Below, piece after piece: positions 42,200 through 42,279 of a DNA stretch of 42,279 bases. The notes beneath the pieces were generated by a model. That model ran no database searches and had not been told where the DNA came from. It saw only the letters and a program-made list of their open reading frames with translations. This stretch comes from Deltaproteobacteria bacterium (GTDB lineage Bacteria > Myxococcota_A > Polyangia > JAAYKL01): contig JAFGXQ010000020.1 in the NCBI GenBank assembly GCA_016936575.1, positions 1 through 42,279 of the forward strand, in the 5' to 3' direction. Both the position numbers and the translations under genes were made by a program. Position 1 is the stretch's first letter. Every line of letters starts with the position of its first letter.

Positions 42200-42279
42200 A
42201 TGAGTGCGCCCAGTTATCGCGAAATTCCATACAACTACACTTCCGCCGATGACCGCAAAATCATTGAGCTGCTGTTTTC
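42200..42279 (+). CDS. DUF3683-type FAD-linked oxidoreductase, 5' part
   Basis: Only 26 codons are visible before the window ends. The start ATG at 42200 is preceded by AAAGGA about 11 bases upstream. The N-terminus YREIPYNYTSADDRKI closely resembles the opening of large bacterial FAD/FeS oxidoreductases with a DUF3683 domain, related to D-lactate and glycolate dehydrogenases. With so little sequence the call is tentative. The 152 bp upstream hold a short inverted repeat CCCTGAACAGGG (42117-42128) and no clear promoter. Confidence 0.5.
   Translation, partial: MSAPSYREIPYNYTSADDRKIIELLF

Overview
The window reads as a chromosomal segment from an anaerobic or facultatively anaerobic, hydrogen-metabolising Gram-negative bacterium, probably a deltaproteobacterium-type lineage (Myxococcota/Bradymonadota/Desulfobacterota-like). 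The evidence is two large hydrogenase gene clusters, many lipoproteins with Asp/Gly/Ser-rich linkers, a TPR protein of the kind common in those groups, REC/histidine-kinase signalling genes and roughly 50% GC by eye. No rRNA, tRNA, CRISPR array, transposase or phage gene was seen. The taxonomic guess is inference only.

Layout. (1) 1-7129: envelope genes of mostly unknown function: two tandem paralogous secreted proteins, a Cys-rich lipoprotein, a TPR protein, a PAS protein with a histidine-kinase H-box but no ATPase domain, a DsbA-like lipoprotein, and a coupled pair of secreted proteins. (2) 22991 down to 7126 on the minus strand: a long, tightly packed run hoxF-hoxU-hoxY-hoxH-hoxW-REC-hypF-hypC-hypD-hypE-hypA-hypB, then NuoE-like, NuoF-like and [FeFe]-hydrogenase-like genes, and a membrane protein. 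It encodes a group 3d NAD-linked [NiFe] hydrogenase with its protease and all six Hyp maturation factors, followed by a second NADH-dehydrogenase-like module whose hydrogenase-like subunit has lost H-cluster loop L1. (3) 23340-27278: an isolated lipoprotein, a coiled-coil/proline-rich protein of unknown function and a DUF4143 ATPase with a probable leaderless promoter. (4) 39917 down to 27341 on the minus strand: rex-hydC-hydB-hydA, then an [FeFe]-hydrogenase/histidine-kinase fusion, a single REC protein, a REC-kinase, hydG, an aspartase and hydF. It encodes a trimeric NAD-linked (probably electron-bifurcating) [FeFe] hydrogenase, two of its three H-cluster maturases, and a dedicated sensory circuit. 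(5) 40179-42279: a DUF115-type protein and the start of a DUF3683-type oxidoreductase.

How it works together. The [FeFe] operon has a clear promoter with a near-perfect Rex operator just after the predicted start of transcription, so it should respond to the NADH/NAD+ ratio through its own first gene. The hydrogenase-kinase fusion probably senses H2 or redox state and could signal to the two REC proteins beside it. A related REC-only protein sits inside the [NiFe] cluster, so the two clusters may share one signalling system. None of these signalling proteins carries a DNA-binding domain. The most unusual items are the hydrogenase-kinase relay and the degenerate NuoE/NuoF/HydA-like module behind the hyp genes.
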